Positions 50,886-63,798 of a stretch of 64,000 nucleotides of DNA are shown in pieces. Position numbers and translations under genes: made by a program. Position 1 is the first letter of the stretch, and every line of letters begins with the position of its first letter. Origin of the DNA: Parelaphostrongylus tenuis (lineage: Eukaryota; Nematoda; Chromadorea; Rhabditida; Metastrongylidae); assembly GCA_019055375.1 (NCBI GenBank), contig JAHQIW010001996.1:1-64000 (forward strand). The letters are read 5' to 3'. The notes under the pieces were generated by a model. The model did not search any database. It was not told the DNA's origin and saw only the letters and a list, made by a program, of their open reading frames with translations.

Positions 50886-53640
50886 CAAAATCTACTCGTC
50901 AAATTCAGCTGCACTTTCAAAGCGAAGTTTCTTATTTCATTAACATTAGAACTACTGCTTCTGTTGTTGGCCACAGACATGAAGTCCCACCGAACGTTAG
51001 TATCTAAAAGAGATATAAATTGTGCAAAATATAACTAAATTTAACGGATAACCGACATGAGAAAACCTATTCTCGAAATTTTGAACATTACTTCAACATT
51101 GCACTACGTTTACTTTATACCAGACATCTCAAATCTTGCCTTTACTTCCATAGTCTGTAGTCCTTCTCATCAAACGTATAATTTAGGGTGAGGAAATATT
51201 CCCAATGAGAACAGAGAGTTACACCAGATACGATGGAGTTCGCGCTCTCAGAAAACTGCTGAATTATATTTCACTGGATGTTGTGTTTACGAAAGCCATT
51301 AAATGAGAAGTAATTCCTTATCTATCAAAAGGAAGCAAACTTACACGTTCTGGAATTTGAATGATTCAGTATTGTAGGCTCATCATGACTCCTCTTAGCA
51401 GATTATATGATTAGTTCGCCCATCCGTGGACCAACGGCTTGTCGGGTGATATCTGTACGAGTAATATCAAAACAACGGTTACTGCTATTCAAAAATATTT
51501 CGGAATTTCCTCGAAACCTACAGTGTTGGCTACTCCAAAGACTGGGACCACATAGTCTTCTGCATTGTGGCGCATTGCAATCGCAATCGAATGGCGCAAT
51601 CTCGGCAGTGAGTGAAAGCACCGGAGTGTCTAGAGGAATGTCGTGAATCTGAGGAGACTCTTCTTCAGAAAACTTTTTTATACTGTGGTGTATTAATGTG
51701 AAAAAAGAAGAATAAATTGTTAGGCTGTGAGTATTATGTCACAAGATACGCGCTGCCAACGACATTCACACTGTTAACAAAAAGTGAAATTCAACTGAAA
51801 TTGCAGTAGATACATACATAAAGGTTTATTTGGAACATCCAGCTAGAAAATTTTCAGTTATGAAGTTCAGAAAGCAAGATAGGAGGATCATTCGATAGTT
51901 TGAACTATGAGTACAGTGAATTTCTTGAATTACCTTTATACGAAAAAATGTTTTGCGTGATTAAATTGCTTCAGAGCATGGGGAATTGCCACAATCTGCA
52001 AAATCAAAAGGTGTGTAACCCAGATTATAATATTCAACAAAACTTTTATGTTCATTTGACGCACCTTCTCCTTTCGTTTCTCAGAATTATCACGAAAGAG
52101 GATGCAACTAGCACCGCTTTTCTTTGTGATCTATGAGAGAAAATTCTAAAATGTCCGGGCAAAAACGTTATATCTCTCACCGCACTAACCTATTTGATAT
52201 CGCTTCCTCCTCTACCTAAAACATAATTAATCTTAGCCGCTTGTATTTTCATGTGGAACTTCTCAAGCAAATTTGTTACGCCATGTTTTCGTGTTTCATA
52301 AAACTACGGCAATACGAGAGGTGTAAAATATTAAAACAATAGGCTAAGATGCAACTCTTTTGCCTCTTTTGCTCTTTGATATTGCCCTACTGATTCAAAA
52401 CATTTTCATATGCGAAACTACAAAACATCTGCATACGCGAAACTAAGGGTGTACCAAAAAAAAATATGAGAAACCCTAAAGTAGTTCAAGAAATTATAAT
52501 TGTCATGCAAATAGTTCTTGCAGTGTTGGAAGATTGAAATCCTCAAATCTACTGAACATATGGACCCGTCTAAAGTCTTTTTAAATTCTTGTTTAGTCCT
52601 TCACATTACGGACTTTTTTTCTGCGATTCTTTCCAAGACAAGACCAGATTCACCTGAATAGTTGATGAGAATGTCTTGCTGGCCCACGAAGTTTGATGAA
52701 CTTACTGGCATTCTCATCATTTGTGAAGTCCTTTTCTGAAAAACATTATCGCTAATCATTTTGAACAGAATTAATTGTTTAGAAGTTTTCATATCTCAAA
52801 ACAGAAGTATCATTGATATGGTCTCTGAAATTCAACTACCCTGATGGAAATAAAGATATATAAAGATAAGTGAAAATGCGCAAAAATGATATATGGAGAA
52901 TATACATAATCACTAACGTGGCTGCACGTATAGTACACATGTAAGTCGTAACCATAGTCAATTTCTGTGTTCTATTACATTCTATCTATGTTAAAAGCAT
53001 ATTTTGTAGCTCTTTTCATCACACGAATAATCAAATGTGGGTGGGAAATACACCGAATGAGGACAGGTAATTTATGGAATATCAATGAATATCTTTGTTT
53101 GAAATGAAATGAATGTCTGCTTTCGAAAATATGATGAGATGCATTTGATATAACACAAACTTTGAAGCACATTTTGTTTCTCAACGCTAAAGAGCTGCAA
53201 GAAGGCCTCTTGAAAAAAAGTCCTTATTCAAATCTCTAGTCCAATCTCATCACCGCACCTTATTATGCTTTGGAAAACATTGATGCTATCGAGAATCCAG
53301 ACAAAGAATGAGATTCGCGAAATATATAGATAAATTCAGACTGTTTTCTTAAAACATTATAAAAACACATATCTACTATCGATTTATCCAAAAGCGATAT
53401 ATGTCCAGATTTCAGAAGGGTGAACGATTTAGCAGCTGTGATGCACTATTAGAACCATTCATATGATTTGGCACTAGAGAAACAAACACCTAATTTATTG
53501 ACCAGAAGTAACAGAATTGCACGATTTTGATAACAAGTGCGCATCTTCTTGTAAACGCTTTGGTACACAACTTGCTTTCTCGAAGGAAAAAAAAACATTT
53601 CAGAGAAACGATAAAATCTGCTTTGAGATGCAGCTGCAGT
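50886..53640. other. No gene recognised
   Basis: AT-rich sequence. A plus-strand open frame at 51,900-52,136 and a minus-strand one at 52,601-52,792 show no known motif. I found no exon chain. Confidence 0.45.
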
Positions 53641-53649
53641 GGGAATAAA

Positions 53650-53825
53650 TTTGCTTGCAGCTCATGCACGAATGGATCTTAAGGGAAGATGCCAGAGAAG
53701 AGGCGCGCAATATTAATGGACCTTGAGTCAGTGATAAGGTAAGGATGTCTATGAAGTGGTTCGCGAAGTTCAAAGCTGGAGGGAACAGTCTGAAGGATCA
53801 GTTGCGCGGGAGCCGTCCACAGGAA
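53650..53825 (+). mobile_element. mariner-like transposase N-terminal fragment
   Basis: Encodes REEARNINGP, an in-frame stop, then KWFAKFKAGGNSLKDQLRGS followed by RP. This is the second helix-turn-helix and linker of mariner transposases. Sequence after it (53,840-53,990) resembles 38,930-39,120 and is unassigned. Confidence 0.8.
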
Positions 53826-54552
53826 ACTCCATTATTTTTGCGCACCGCTTCAACAACATTTTCCCCTATGCATCGTTCGTGCATAAGTAGCAAGCGTTTC
53901 TAGGATAGCTCTATTTCAAAGCAAGGTAGGCACGTTGTATGCCAAAGTGATCACAAAAAATGCTCAACTGACTGATAGCAAATTTGCGCAATTGGCTATC
54001 ATCTTTTGTTGATTAATTCGGTGTTTATTACTCTGGTGCAATCTTATGGAAGAAAATAACATTACCTACTGTAATAGATTTTGTTATTAGCAAAACTCGG
54101 CTACGAATTTACCTTCAAAAGCTACAATGTGCCATCCTCGGTATTAGATTATTTCTTTCTTGTCCAATGAATTCCTCGAGGTTTCAACATACTTCAGTCA
54201 CTGTCCTTCAATGACTTTGATTTCTTATAAGGAATTTTACGAGACCTGATACAACATCTGTAAAACTAAACAAAATCAATAATATATGAAAAATACAGAG
54301 TAGTGACATGCACAGAACGTAATGCACAGAATCACCTAATAATGTCTGCTTAGGCCCTCCTCGTATTCGTTTCGTCAAGGGGGCGCACAGCACACCTCAC
54401 GTTCGGAACCGTGTCTACTATGACCCGCTTTGCATTCGCTGAAATCAATAGGTTTACTCCGAGAAGCTAAATCAGATTGAAACCTTTTAGAATGCCTCAT
54501 CATGAACGAATTACTACCAAAATGCTTCCTAACTATTAGTAATCAAAACTGC

Positions 54553-55890
54553 CAAAAGGGAGATCTTCACGACATAAGCAATTATCGCCCAATCTGCTTA
54601 CTGTCCGTTGTCTATAAACTCTTCACTCAAGTCATTCTAAACAGGATTGACAGAACACTAGACGAAGGATAGCCATGCGAACACGCAGGTTTCCGAAAAG
54701 GATTTATTACCATAGACCACATCCACACAATTACAAGACTCACTGAAGTTTCACGAGGGTTCAAACTACCGCTCTCTCTCACTTTCAGCGATTCAAAGAA
54801 AGCCTTTAGCTCAGTGGAAACAGAAGCGGTTATAGAGGCTCTGGATAACTAGGGCGTCTCTACTCGGTACATAATGATCCTTCGTGAGCCATATAAGGAA
54901 GTCACGACCAAATATCGCCATTCTACAACAATATAACCATCGACGCAAGAAGAGGGGTTCGACAAGGCGATACAATTCCGCAAAATTATTCACTTTCACC
55001 TTTCATGCGAACATTAGAATGGGACGATATGGGAGTGAAAATTGACGGTCAGCAATTAAACCATCTTCGCTTCGCTGATGATATTGTCTTCAAAAAAAAA
55101 ATTAACAAAAAGCATGAGCAAAGCGGAACTAATGTTGACTTTCAAAAGTCCTGTGGAAAGATTGGCCTTCAGCTAAATCTGACAAATACGATGTTCATGA
55201 GAAACGGATTGACTTCGAATGCCTCGTTTACGTTCAACGAAACGAACATTGCGGAATGCATCAGTTACGTCTCTCTAAGTCGCGGAATCATTCTGATGAA
55301 CGATCTAGCCCCAGAATTGAGTAGGAGGAAACGAGCGGCTTGGGGAACGTATAAGAGCACTGAGGATGTAGTGAAGAGGACAAAGAACATCCAACTCTGT
55401 GCTCCACCTTTTCGACTCAGCGATTAATCTTGCTTTAACGTAGGGATTAGAAACCTGGCCGTTACGTGAGCAGGATGAAAGATCAGTTGGCATTGTTGAA
55501 CGCGCAGTTGAAATGTTGATGCTAGAAGTATCCTGTATCTCGTAAAAGAGAAAAGGTTCTGAAGTTCTAATCTACTTCAGCGATCGAAGATCAAAGACGC
55601 CGTTCTACATTTCAGACTATCGCAAAAAGCTGGGCTGGACAAGAGAAGCGCTTCAATAACAACCGATAGACGAGAGCCGTTACCGACTGGATAATATGAA
55701 GCGCTCTACAGAAGACCACCGACCCGATAGTCCGTTTTCTTCACGAAAAGACTAGAAAAAAGATGTGGTGCTCAGCGATTCCCTAAAGCGAGGACGACCT
55801 ACTGGGCTACTCTTGTGCGATAGGAAAAATGGAACTATTGCTGGTGCCCGCGCGAGTCACTCGACGATCAACGGGACGACAGGTGATTTA
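54553..55890 (+). mobile_element. 5'-truncated RTE retrotransposon, decayed
   Basis: Begins inside the reverse transcriptase (KGDLHDISNYRPICLLSVVY-like, by comparison with 21,406-24,676) and runs to the 3' tail at about 55,887. LNHLRFADDIV is present near 55,065 and is followed by a 30-bp local rearrangement (poly-A and AAGCATGAGC). Several stops (for example after LDEG and LDN) and frameshifts make it inactive. Confidence 0.9.
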
Positions 55891-55894
55891 GAAT

Positions 55895-58180
55895 TGCCAA
55901 CGATTTCAAAATCTTTCTCCTTTGCTACTTTTAGTATGGCTGGGGCGTACGATACTGATGAGACTGACGAAATTTGCATTGAAATTCTCAAGGTTTTGCA
56001 TAATCAGTCGAATAAAAGGCCATGTTTCCAACAGGGCTTTTTATTAATTAGAAATAAGCCATTAACAATTATAAAATGCATAAAAATGCCTACTTAAAAT
56101 GTCAAATTGAATCGGCGCCACAAAAAATCCTCTGTACCAAGGTAGGAAAACAATCTTTTCCGTCTCCAAGTGAACGAAAGTTTGTTCTGATATCTTTCAC
56201 TGCAAGTTTTTGAATTTCAAAAACCAGACGTATCGAACCTATCGGTTTTCTTGATGAGCATACACGAGATCGTTGAAGAGATATTTCAGCATGCCGAATG
56301 TTGAAGTTATAATGGCGCTGCCCCTTCTTCAGTTCCTGTAGGACTCAATCTTGCACGTAATTTACTCAGCTGGACACTTACATGACCAGAGCAGGCTAGA
56401 CTCAATAATGTTTTTTATTTTTTCGATCCGTCATCACAATTTTCGTTTTGTTGAACGGCGTAGAATACGGGTTGAGCAAATCGCCTTGCATTCCGAGGAC
56501 AGCATGGCTGCGGCGTTCCATAGGGCGTTGTTGTCGACTGCCGGAGAGAGTTGAAGCTGGAATAGGCTCCACGTGCGCCGCGATCACCGCAACAACCACG
56601 TAGGCCACGGTGCCCTCCTTAACCCCTAACTGACGGCGTATACCAGCTGAGGTACACGCTTTTTTGGAGGCCTTTCTCGCTGCATAAAAATTTCTCTCAG
56701 ACATTTGATAATTACTCAAAGCTCAATCACTGCGACTTTCAACGATATGTTTAAGTTCTAAAAGAGCCTTTTCTTACCTTGCAATAGTGAGAAAAATATG
56801 CATCACACTCGATTTTTTTATTTGCTCGGCTGGGGCTTCGATATGGCTCTTCACTAAAGTTTTATTGCTTATCAAATGGCCCAAATCTCGACGATTTTGA
56901 TATTGAAGATGGCATATGAAACCTTATCACAGAACGCTGCAAGAGCGAAGAGAAGATCACATTTCACGCCTAAAATGCTACGCCGCCGCTGGAACGTCAC
57001 AGGTGGTTTCATTGGTATAATTGAAGTTTATAAGTCAGAGGTGTCTTATCGTTGCATAAAGGATGGAATATCACCAATGAACCTTCTACAAAAGTTTCTC
57101 GATTTAATGAGTGATTTTTTCTCTAAAAATTCATCATTTTTCAACGGTAATACTACGTCCTATAGACGAACTTCTAACGCCTATTGTGCATTCGTATCTT
57201 CTGTCTTGCAAGAACGTAGCTTGGAAGAACATCTTTTACAACTAAACGTTTCTAACAGAGGTCAATAAGGAAATATTTCAATATGTAGCACGAGTAAGTG
57301 TAGGAAGAACGCGCGTTCGCCATTGTGTGTGATACGGCACTCCCCTATTTACACCCATACTTGAAAGAAGTATTCTTTAGATATTTTAGTATATATTCCA
57401 TAGCTTAAGTCTCGAGAAATTAGAAGGTGCACTTTATTCTTTGAAAGGACTCTTTGTTACACTATAACAGGGAAAAGAATTTGTTATATAACACTTGTCC
57501 ATCTTTCGATGAGCAAAGCATTTCCTCAAAAAGTTTAGCAGTTCTTCGATAACACACAATTCGAAAAATTCATTGGTGTTCTTGGATTTCCAATACATCT
57601 CTTTATTCCGCTGCAACACTGAAATTAAGATTGCATTTCACATGACTCGCGTATGCCTTACTTCTACGTTATGTGCATGTATATTGCAACATTGGGATCA
57701 ATCCGTCGCCGTTCAATAACCAGGCGATAACTCAAATATCGAGGATGTCAAAGATGGGCTTCCTTTGCAAAAATTCTCTGTGCGAGCTAAAGCAACAAAA
57801 ATAAAACTGTGCTGTGCATCTGTAGACACGACTCTTCTCTCGGGCTTTTACACACATTCGATAGCGCACAGTTTAGCAAGTTCAAGGACATGTATTTTGA
57901 GAAAAACTTCTTAGCTCGTCGTTACAGCCAGAAGAACATTGGGTTTTGCACTCGGCTCGCACCGGACGCCGCAAGTAAATTGCGCTGCACGAACGACGAG
58001 GCGCAATGTGAAATTCAATGACCTTTTAGCTGTAACAACGCATTAAAGCGTCTTTCCAAAAAGCCAAGCCCATCATTTGAATCGCTGAGATTTGTGCTAT
58101 CGAATGATCAATGAAAGCCTGAATGAGAACCCCTGTTCAGCGAAAGATGTTTGAGGTGAAAGAAAATTTGATACTTATAT
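55895..58180. other. No gene recognised; two unassigned open frames
   Basis: A minus-strand frame 56,402-56,719 (105 residues) and a plus-strand frame 56,876-57,268 (130 residues) are the longest. Part of the latter (near 56,870-56,960) resembles non-coding sequence of the A/B duplication near 2,000-2,100, which argues against it being a gene. Confidence 0.4.
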
Positions 58181-59897
58181 GGTAATGGTGATTAGTTGTA
58201 GAGAACATTCGACTTAAGCAATAGTTCAAATCGTGAATTGCCCTTGATAGTGTACGATGGCACAACAAATAAAATCAGATTATAAAGCACAAAACGAAAT
58301 TTTTTTGAAATTCTCACCATACAGAGGTTGCAATGGTGTCGAGTACACGTTTCGACCTCTTCGTCTGCTTCAGGGCCGTCTTCAGGGATTCGAGCCGACT
58401 GCCCCATCCACGATCATCGGAGGAAACCGATTTGAACGCTCTTTAGTGGAGCTGGCTTAAATGAACAAACCTCACTCAGCGATCTTCTTTAATACGAAGC
58501 GGCTGATACGTGATACTGATAGTCGATGATAACAATTTGTTTTCAGTTGTTTATCACTACGTGAGAGGCTTGATATGTCATCTGCTTCCAGAGGTTTCAC
58601 TCCTCTCACCCCATGTAGTGAATTTCCTTTTGCATGGTATATTTCAATGGTTGGCTCATTTTGGAAGCCCACGAAATACAGTAACTCTACATTTGTTGCA
58701 AGATATACTATCGTGAATTAAAGAATACGGAGGTGTACTGTGTAAATTAATCTGTATATTGCAAATGTATGCTACTTAAAAGCTTATCATTATAGTTGCT
58801 GTAAGAAGACGTAAGTAAGATAAACACTTCGGATCAACAATCTTTGAAATTCGCTTACACATTCTGCCCAAAGCCGTTTTGTGCTGCCACGGGACAACAC
58901 TTGCTATTCGTAACCATCGAATAGGTATTTCATAAGCATTTGCTGTATTTCTATTACATTTTTTGCACTGTACTAAGGTATCATTTGAATTGTCTTACTG
59001 GTGTTATTCTCCTGTGTAAATATGATATATGTAAATATACTGTGTCATGGGTATTGTTATAAGTAGCAGATTGTTAAATTTTTGGTGATATAAATAATTA
59101 ATAAATCGCTTGCCTGTGTTATGGTATTACTATATGAGATATGCTGTGATATGGTGTGTTAGTGATTTCAGCATACTGTACTGGAAACAGAAGTATAACT
59201 TCTCAATGGACGGTAGCACAAGAGACTCGTCGCTGATCGCTGCGCGTCGCTGTGTGCGCGGCGGGGCGGTGCTAGCGCCGTAGGACAGCGGTCCCCAATG
59301 TGTTAACGATCAAGAGATGTTATTTCACAAAAATTCATCTCTTCGGAGAACATGCAGAAGCGAGTATATGCGTATGATCACTCAGTCACTTCACTTACAC
59401 TGAGACTCCCCTAAGTTGGACAAATTATCAGTTTTATTGAGACGTTGTTATGTCGGAACACAGCTTTCAATTATCGCTGTAGTTCATAACGCCACATTAT
59501 GGCAACCACAACATTGCCCTTAGGTAAGCACTCTTTCCAGGTCTTTCTGTAATAAATACGAATGTTTCCGTGTCTTGTCATAAATACCGAAATGAGCTAA
59601 ACCACTCAATGATCACAGAGTGTGAGCAGTTATGTCTGTCTCGTTAATCTCACTCTCTTAAAACACAAAAGCAATCCATCTGTGATCACGGCAGTGTGTC
59701 GAAACAAAGTATTCACAAGCACTAAAATGTTAAACTTAAAGAAGCGAAATGTGAGCTGAAGCTAATGGTCTTTGAACGAGTTTTTGATTTGATAATCCAA
59801 GAAAGCAGAATTGGAGAAATAAAATCTCAGCATAAACTCTCAAAGGAAGAAGAACTACCTTGGTCTCACAAACACAAGCAAACACATGCAGCTCGCA
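58180..59897. repeat. Segmental duplication, copy D
   Basis: Direct partner of 48,545-50,885 with 738 bp deleted. It carries the 5' block of the gene-like unit; on the minus strand a frame reads GQSARIPEDGPEADEEVETC then CNLCM at about 58,407-58,320, before GTGAG. Confidence 0.87.
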
Positions 59898-60109
59898 ACA
59901 TCAACAACGCCTTTGGCCTAGGAATCGCTAACGAATGTAAAGTGAGTGGTGCTTTAAAATGTTTCGTAAAGGACACGCGTCGAAAGTGCATTAAGAGCAC
60001 TTATTTTTCGGCCATCTTCATCAGAGTCAAGAGAAGAGTAACAACGAAGCTGACGCTCTCAAGACTCTCGAACAGAGACACGAGGCTGTAAGAAATCCAA
60101 TGTCGATCA

Positions 60110-60500
60110 GTCTACTTCCGTTCACCATTTGGAGCAGATTCAGAACGCAAAAAGGCTGAAGCAAATGTAGAGACAGTTTTTTAATAGCCAGTCGAAAGAT
60201 ACAAGTTCTATAACGAACGCTGCAAAAGTCTAACAAATTGAGCTACCAAGTTTTGCCTCATCCTCCGTATTGCTCCGAACTCGCGCCCCTCGATTTCCAT
60301 TTCTTTCAATCATCTGGATAAATTGTTGCGTTGAAAACGCCTCTATAATTAACAAGATGCAAAAAAACCTTTCAAGGGCTCTTTAAATCCCGAGACAGCA
60401 ACCTCCACGTTGTAGGAATGATGAGACTCATTTCCCATTGACAAAAATGTGCTGATTGTAGTGGCGCGTACTTTGATTGGCAAAGATGTTTTTGAGTCTA
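60110..60500 (+). mobile_element. mariner-like transposase C-terminal fragment
   Basis: QVLPHPPYCSELAPLDFHFF (60,249-60,308) is the PHPPYSPDLAPxDYHLF signature with the catalytic Asp kept in LAPLD. Further on, KCADCSGAYFD near 60,445-60,480 is the usual mariner C-terminus. Stops and shifts separate the pieces. Confidence 0.85.
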
Positions 60501-60699
60501 CTTGTCGTGATTCAAAGTCACAAAACCAAAACTGCCATTCCTTTTGCACCAGCCAATTGAAAGGCTTTCTCGGGAAAAAGCACAGTAGTATGCGCCGAGA
60601 TTTCAGTGTTTCATGGCAACATTATTTTTCGAATCCTTTGTAACTAGCGTGATTTAGTACAATCGAATCTTTTCTATTAGACAGCAAGGGATGAAGAAC

Positions 60700-61240
60700 G
60701 ACCCCTTTCGCTGACACTTTCCGCTGATTGCTTATTATTCGAAAGCTTACATCTCTGGCTACTGGGCTATCCAGCCGTTTTTTTAAAGGCTAATTTATAA
60801 CTTTGTAGCACAGAGGTAACATCTGTGTGTCATACGAGCGTATTTCTCGCAGGGCAGAACTCTTTCTCCAGGCTATTAGCAATCACTCGATAGCTTAAGA
60901 TTCAACATTTCCAACGCTTTGCTTATTATCTGGAAACCGTTTCGCTGCAGTGTGGCAGAGGAAGTAAGACCGAATTCCACATACTTGTCACACTTGTTTG
61001 TTGGCTGAAGTGTTAGCTGGGTGCTCGCTGGCAATGGACTTGATACCGCTTCCTGGGATCGATCGATCGGTCGCGTTGGTGCGTTACGCATGTGGACTGC
61101 AATTTTTGTAATATAAATTGGGATTTTCTCATTAAACTTAGATGAAACGTATCGCTATAATCTAACAGACTTCTTATACTCGTTCATGTGCTTCAATTGC
61201 TTTCAGCGAAGTAATAGCCAAGGTGCGTAGCCAGTGTAAA
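60700..61240. mobile_element. MITE, family PM, diverged
   Basis: Matches 29,212-29,740 in words such as CAGGGCAGAACTCTTTCTCC and GTTTCGCTGCAGTGTGGC. The terminal symmetry is weaker than in the other copies. Confidence 0.55.
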
Positions 61241-61696
61241 ACTAATTTTATCTGGAAAGCTACAGCCTTATTTAAGAGTATCTTCAAACATTGTACCTTA
61301 ATCTGAAGTACACTAGTAGCCGATCAGTAGACATCGCCTGCAGTGTGCTGCATCATTTCTGCTAGACCACTGTATTTGTGGTTCTTAATCACATGGTGAC
61401 TTTTGGCTATTCTAAGGAATTAGTTTTATCGAAACTCATTGATCTCTGTCGTACTATTTGTCGAAGTAGTGCAAAATGATATTATAAATCATCATTTGAC
61501 GATTTGTCCATTTGTAGCTGCGAGTGAAGAGGAACTTATATGATAACGAAAATGAATGGTGAATATGATTGAAATATGGATTAATGTGGATAAGATAGTA
61601 TAAAGTTGTTAAAAAATTCTTTTTATTTAACAGCCTCTTGCGGTGGTCAATGTTACAATATACCCAATGATGTAGAGTGGTGTGCAAAAACGTTTG

Positions 61697-61745
61697 CGTC
61701 AGCTGGGATTTAAACCCACATTTCACCCTATCCGGTCCCAATCGT
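61697..61745 (-). repeat. tRNA-like repeat, partial
   Basis: Minus strand ends ATGTGGGTTTAAATCCCAGC, a T-arm with one changed base. It is preceded on the plus strand by the TGTGCAAAAAC complement of the family tail. Confidence 0.45.
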
Positions 61746-62126
61746 CATTAAAGCTCGCCCTCATTCGGCGACAGCGTCGCATGCCAGGCGAGATATCAAG
61801 GTGGAAGTCAAAGGGCTAATAAATCAGGTGACGACGATGCAGTAGTGCCGAAAAAAATGTTGGGAAGTCCGAATAATTCGCATAATAAGGTTTATTTATG
61901 AAATTACCGGAATTGCCAAAATTGAAAGGACTTCTCATGAAGAATTAACTGTGGGCAGCAAAATAACTGAAGAGGATATGTGTGAAGACCGATGCATGTC
62001 GCCCATTATGCGCGAAACCAATTATAAGCCATGCTAAAAATAAAAAAAGCACTTCAAGAGCAGATGCAATTTAATACAAAATAGAAAGGCGGATCTTGAC
62101 CGTTTGGTTATTGCTTGTGCTTGCAG

Positions 62127-62420
62127 ATTCATTGCGAAGCTCACACAACGTCAAAATCTAGGACTGTAGAAGATGCGCATCAGGACTCTCACGTAGAAGT
62201 AGTCTAATGCTGTGAAAATGAGAAGAATAAAGTTATGGCTGCGTATGATCTGAAGGCCCACGAAATAAAGCAAGAGATAGGGAGCAGGGCGACGGCAACG
62301 AAGATCTTAAGGGTGTGAACGAAATCAAAATGGAGAATACAGATGAAGATGACGAAACTGATGCTGTAGGGTTAGAGAACATGAGAAGCACTCTAATTCT
62401 GATGAAGACGTTGATAGATG
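62127..62420 (+). pseudogene. rnf-113: Decayed copy of the last rnf-113 exon
   Basis: Aligns with 45,213-45,508. It begins GATTCATTGCGAAGCTC where the real exon has GATCTCATTGCGAAGCTC (one base lost), reaches a TAG within a dozen codons, and has further shifts, but still shows the acidic-tail region (GACGAAACTGATGCTGTAG) and the end GATGAAGACGTTGATAGATG. The other rnf-113 exons are not duplicated here. Confidence 0.9.
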
Positions 62421-62762
62421 ATGATGTTATATACGCATTTCTGAGTTTTCAGTTCTGTGAATCCTTCGGCTGAAAATCCTTGTCCACCATTTTTCTTTCA
62501 GCAATTCTGAAAACTGCGTTTTTTGAAACGTCATCGAACTATAACATTTGCATCGTTCAGTAGGCGATTTGATATAGTTATTTTTGATTATGATCCTCAT
62601 CGAACCATTGTGTATATGATCGATCTGGTTGACATTGATATTAATGGTGCTTCATTCAGTATCACGATAAAACAAAGCCTTTTCATTCGAGAATTTTGAG
62701 GTCAGAAAGATGTGAGTCCCAGGCCTTAATAAAACCGTAAAATAAGATGAAAAGCTTGAGAA

Positions 62763-62888
62763 CTAATCTTTATTAAAAGCTCCACGAGGTTGGTATCTTT
62801 TCTCAGATCGATTGTTCTTCTTTTCGGTCGATGGATCTTCTCCGTTGCTTGTGGCTGACGTTTTCGGCAAACACGCCTTTTCCAGAGC
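62763..62888 (-). CDS. Exon-like 3' end of an unidentified gene
   Basis: After a TATGTTCAG acceptor the minus strand is open for 41 codons and ends KRYQPRGAFNKD-stop, with a charged EDPSTEKKNNRSEKRY run. A possible donor (CATG|GTGAGT) lies at about 62,996 upstream. It lies inside the 557-bp segment missing from duplication copy E. The family is not recognised; it may belong with the exon at the right edge. Moderate evidence only: one acceptor, a clean frame and non-random composition. Confidence 0.35.
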   Translation of the reverse strand, partial: ALEKACLPKTSATSNGEDPSTEKKNNRSEKRYQPRGAFNKD

Positions 62889-63798
62889 CTGAACATATTA
62901 TTCATTGTAACGTTACTTATATTATTATGTACTGTGGGAAAATGAAAATCTATAGCAATAATAAGCGAATATAGATTCAAAGGGAACCACTCACCATGCA
63001 ATCTAGTCTAGGAACTACCTATTTTGTTAGCGCAGGATGACTTATGAGTCTGCCCCCATGTCACTAGTGAAATTAACAATAGGTGTCAGCTGATACTCAT
63101 GCTAGAAAATCAATCTGAGATAACGTGCCATGTGACTGGTGATGTTAAGGCACTCTCCCTTTTTGTTCATTTGAGGGTTTTGAAAGTTATCCAAGAGGCT
63201 TCAAGGGTTTTTCGCGCTGATGCAGTTTTACATTTTCAGCATGCCGAGATTCAAAGAAGGATGCCTATTAAGTTGTTACTCAACGAAACCTTTCAGTCAG
63301 CTGTCACAACGAGGCCCCGGCATGGGTATGTGGCGCATGTTTGCTAAAAAGGACTCTCCTCTTTCAATCTGAACATCTCCAATGAACAATAGATTTCTTC
63401 AGAATGTTCATCTCACACCAGACTGTTGCAAATTTTCAGAATAACGTTTAAGCTCTTTTGCCTTCTTCAAATGTTTCGAGCCGGTAGTCCACAATCGTTA
63501 GCTCTCGTGATGTGGGCCTTTGTTGCATCAGCTCTAATCCTCTGAAGCGGAACGTAGCCCATATGTATTAATCTCGACAATATCTTTTTATGCAGAATGG
63601 TTGGTAATTGACTAAATCACCATATATAACAGGTCGCTATTCTCCGATAATTCATCCTGCAGCAATCGGATTAAATTAGCTATCTCACAACGGAATAACG
63701 GTTTTCTGATGCAGCTTTTATGATCTAAGGACGTAAATTGATTATCAATGTCCAGGTTAGGCAAAACCAAGTTCCTACTAACTTGGATATTTAGATGA

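Larger units (their letters stand above)
61850..63760. repeat. Segmental duplication, copy F
   Basis: Direct partner of 44,925-46,300, with about 557 bp (62,736-63,293) inserted relative to it. Confidence 0.87.

Noticed and set aside
50744..51007. Plus-strand frame resembling 59,765-60,091
   Set aside because: The two frames look alike only because the DNA is a segmental duplication; the ends differ and no motif or splice structure supports a gene.
54811..55493. Minus-strand frames over the second RTE copy
   Set aside because: The plus strand carries the FADDIV motif and RTE order, so these are shadows.
56402..56719. A 105-codon minus-strand frame
   Set aside because: No recognisable motif, signal peptide or splice context; frames of this length are expected by chance in several places here. 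Kept only as an unassigned frame.
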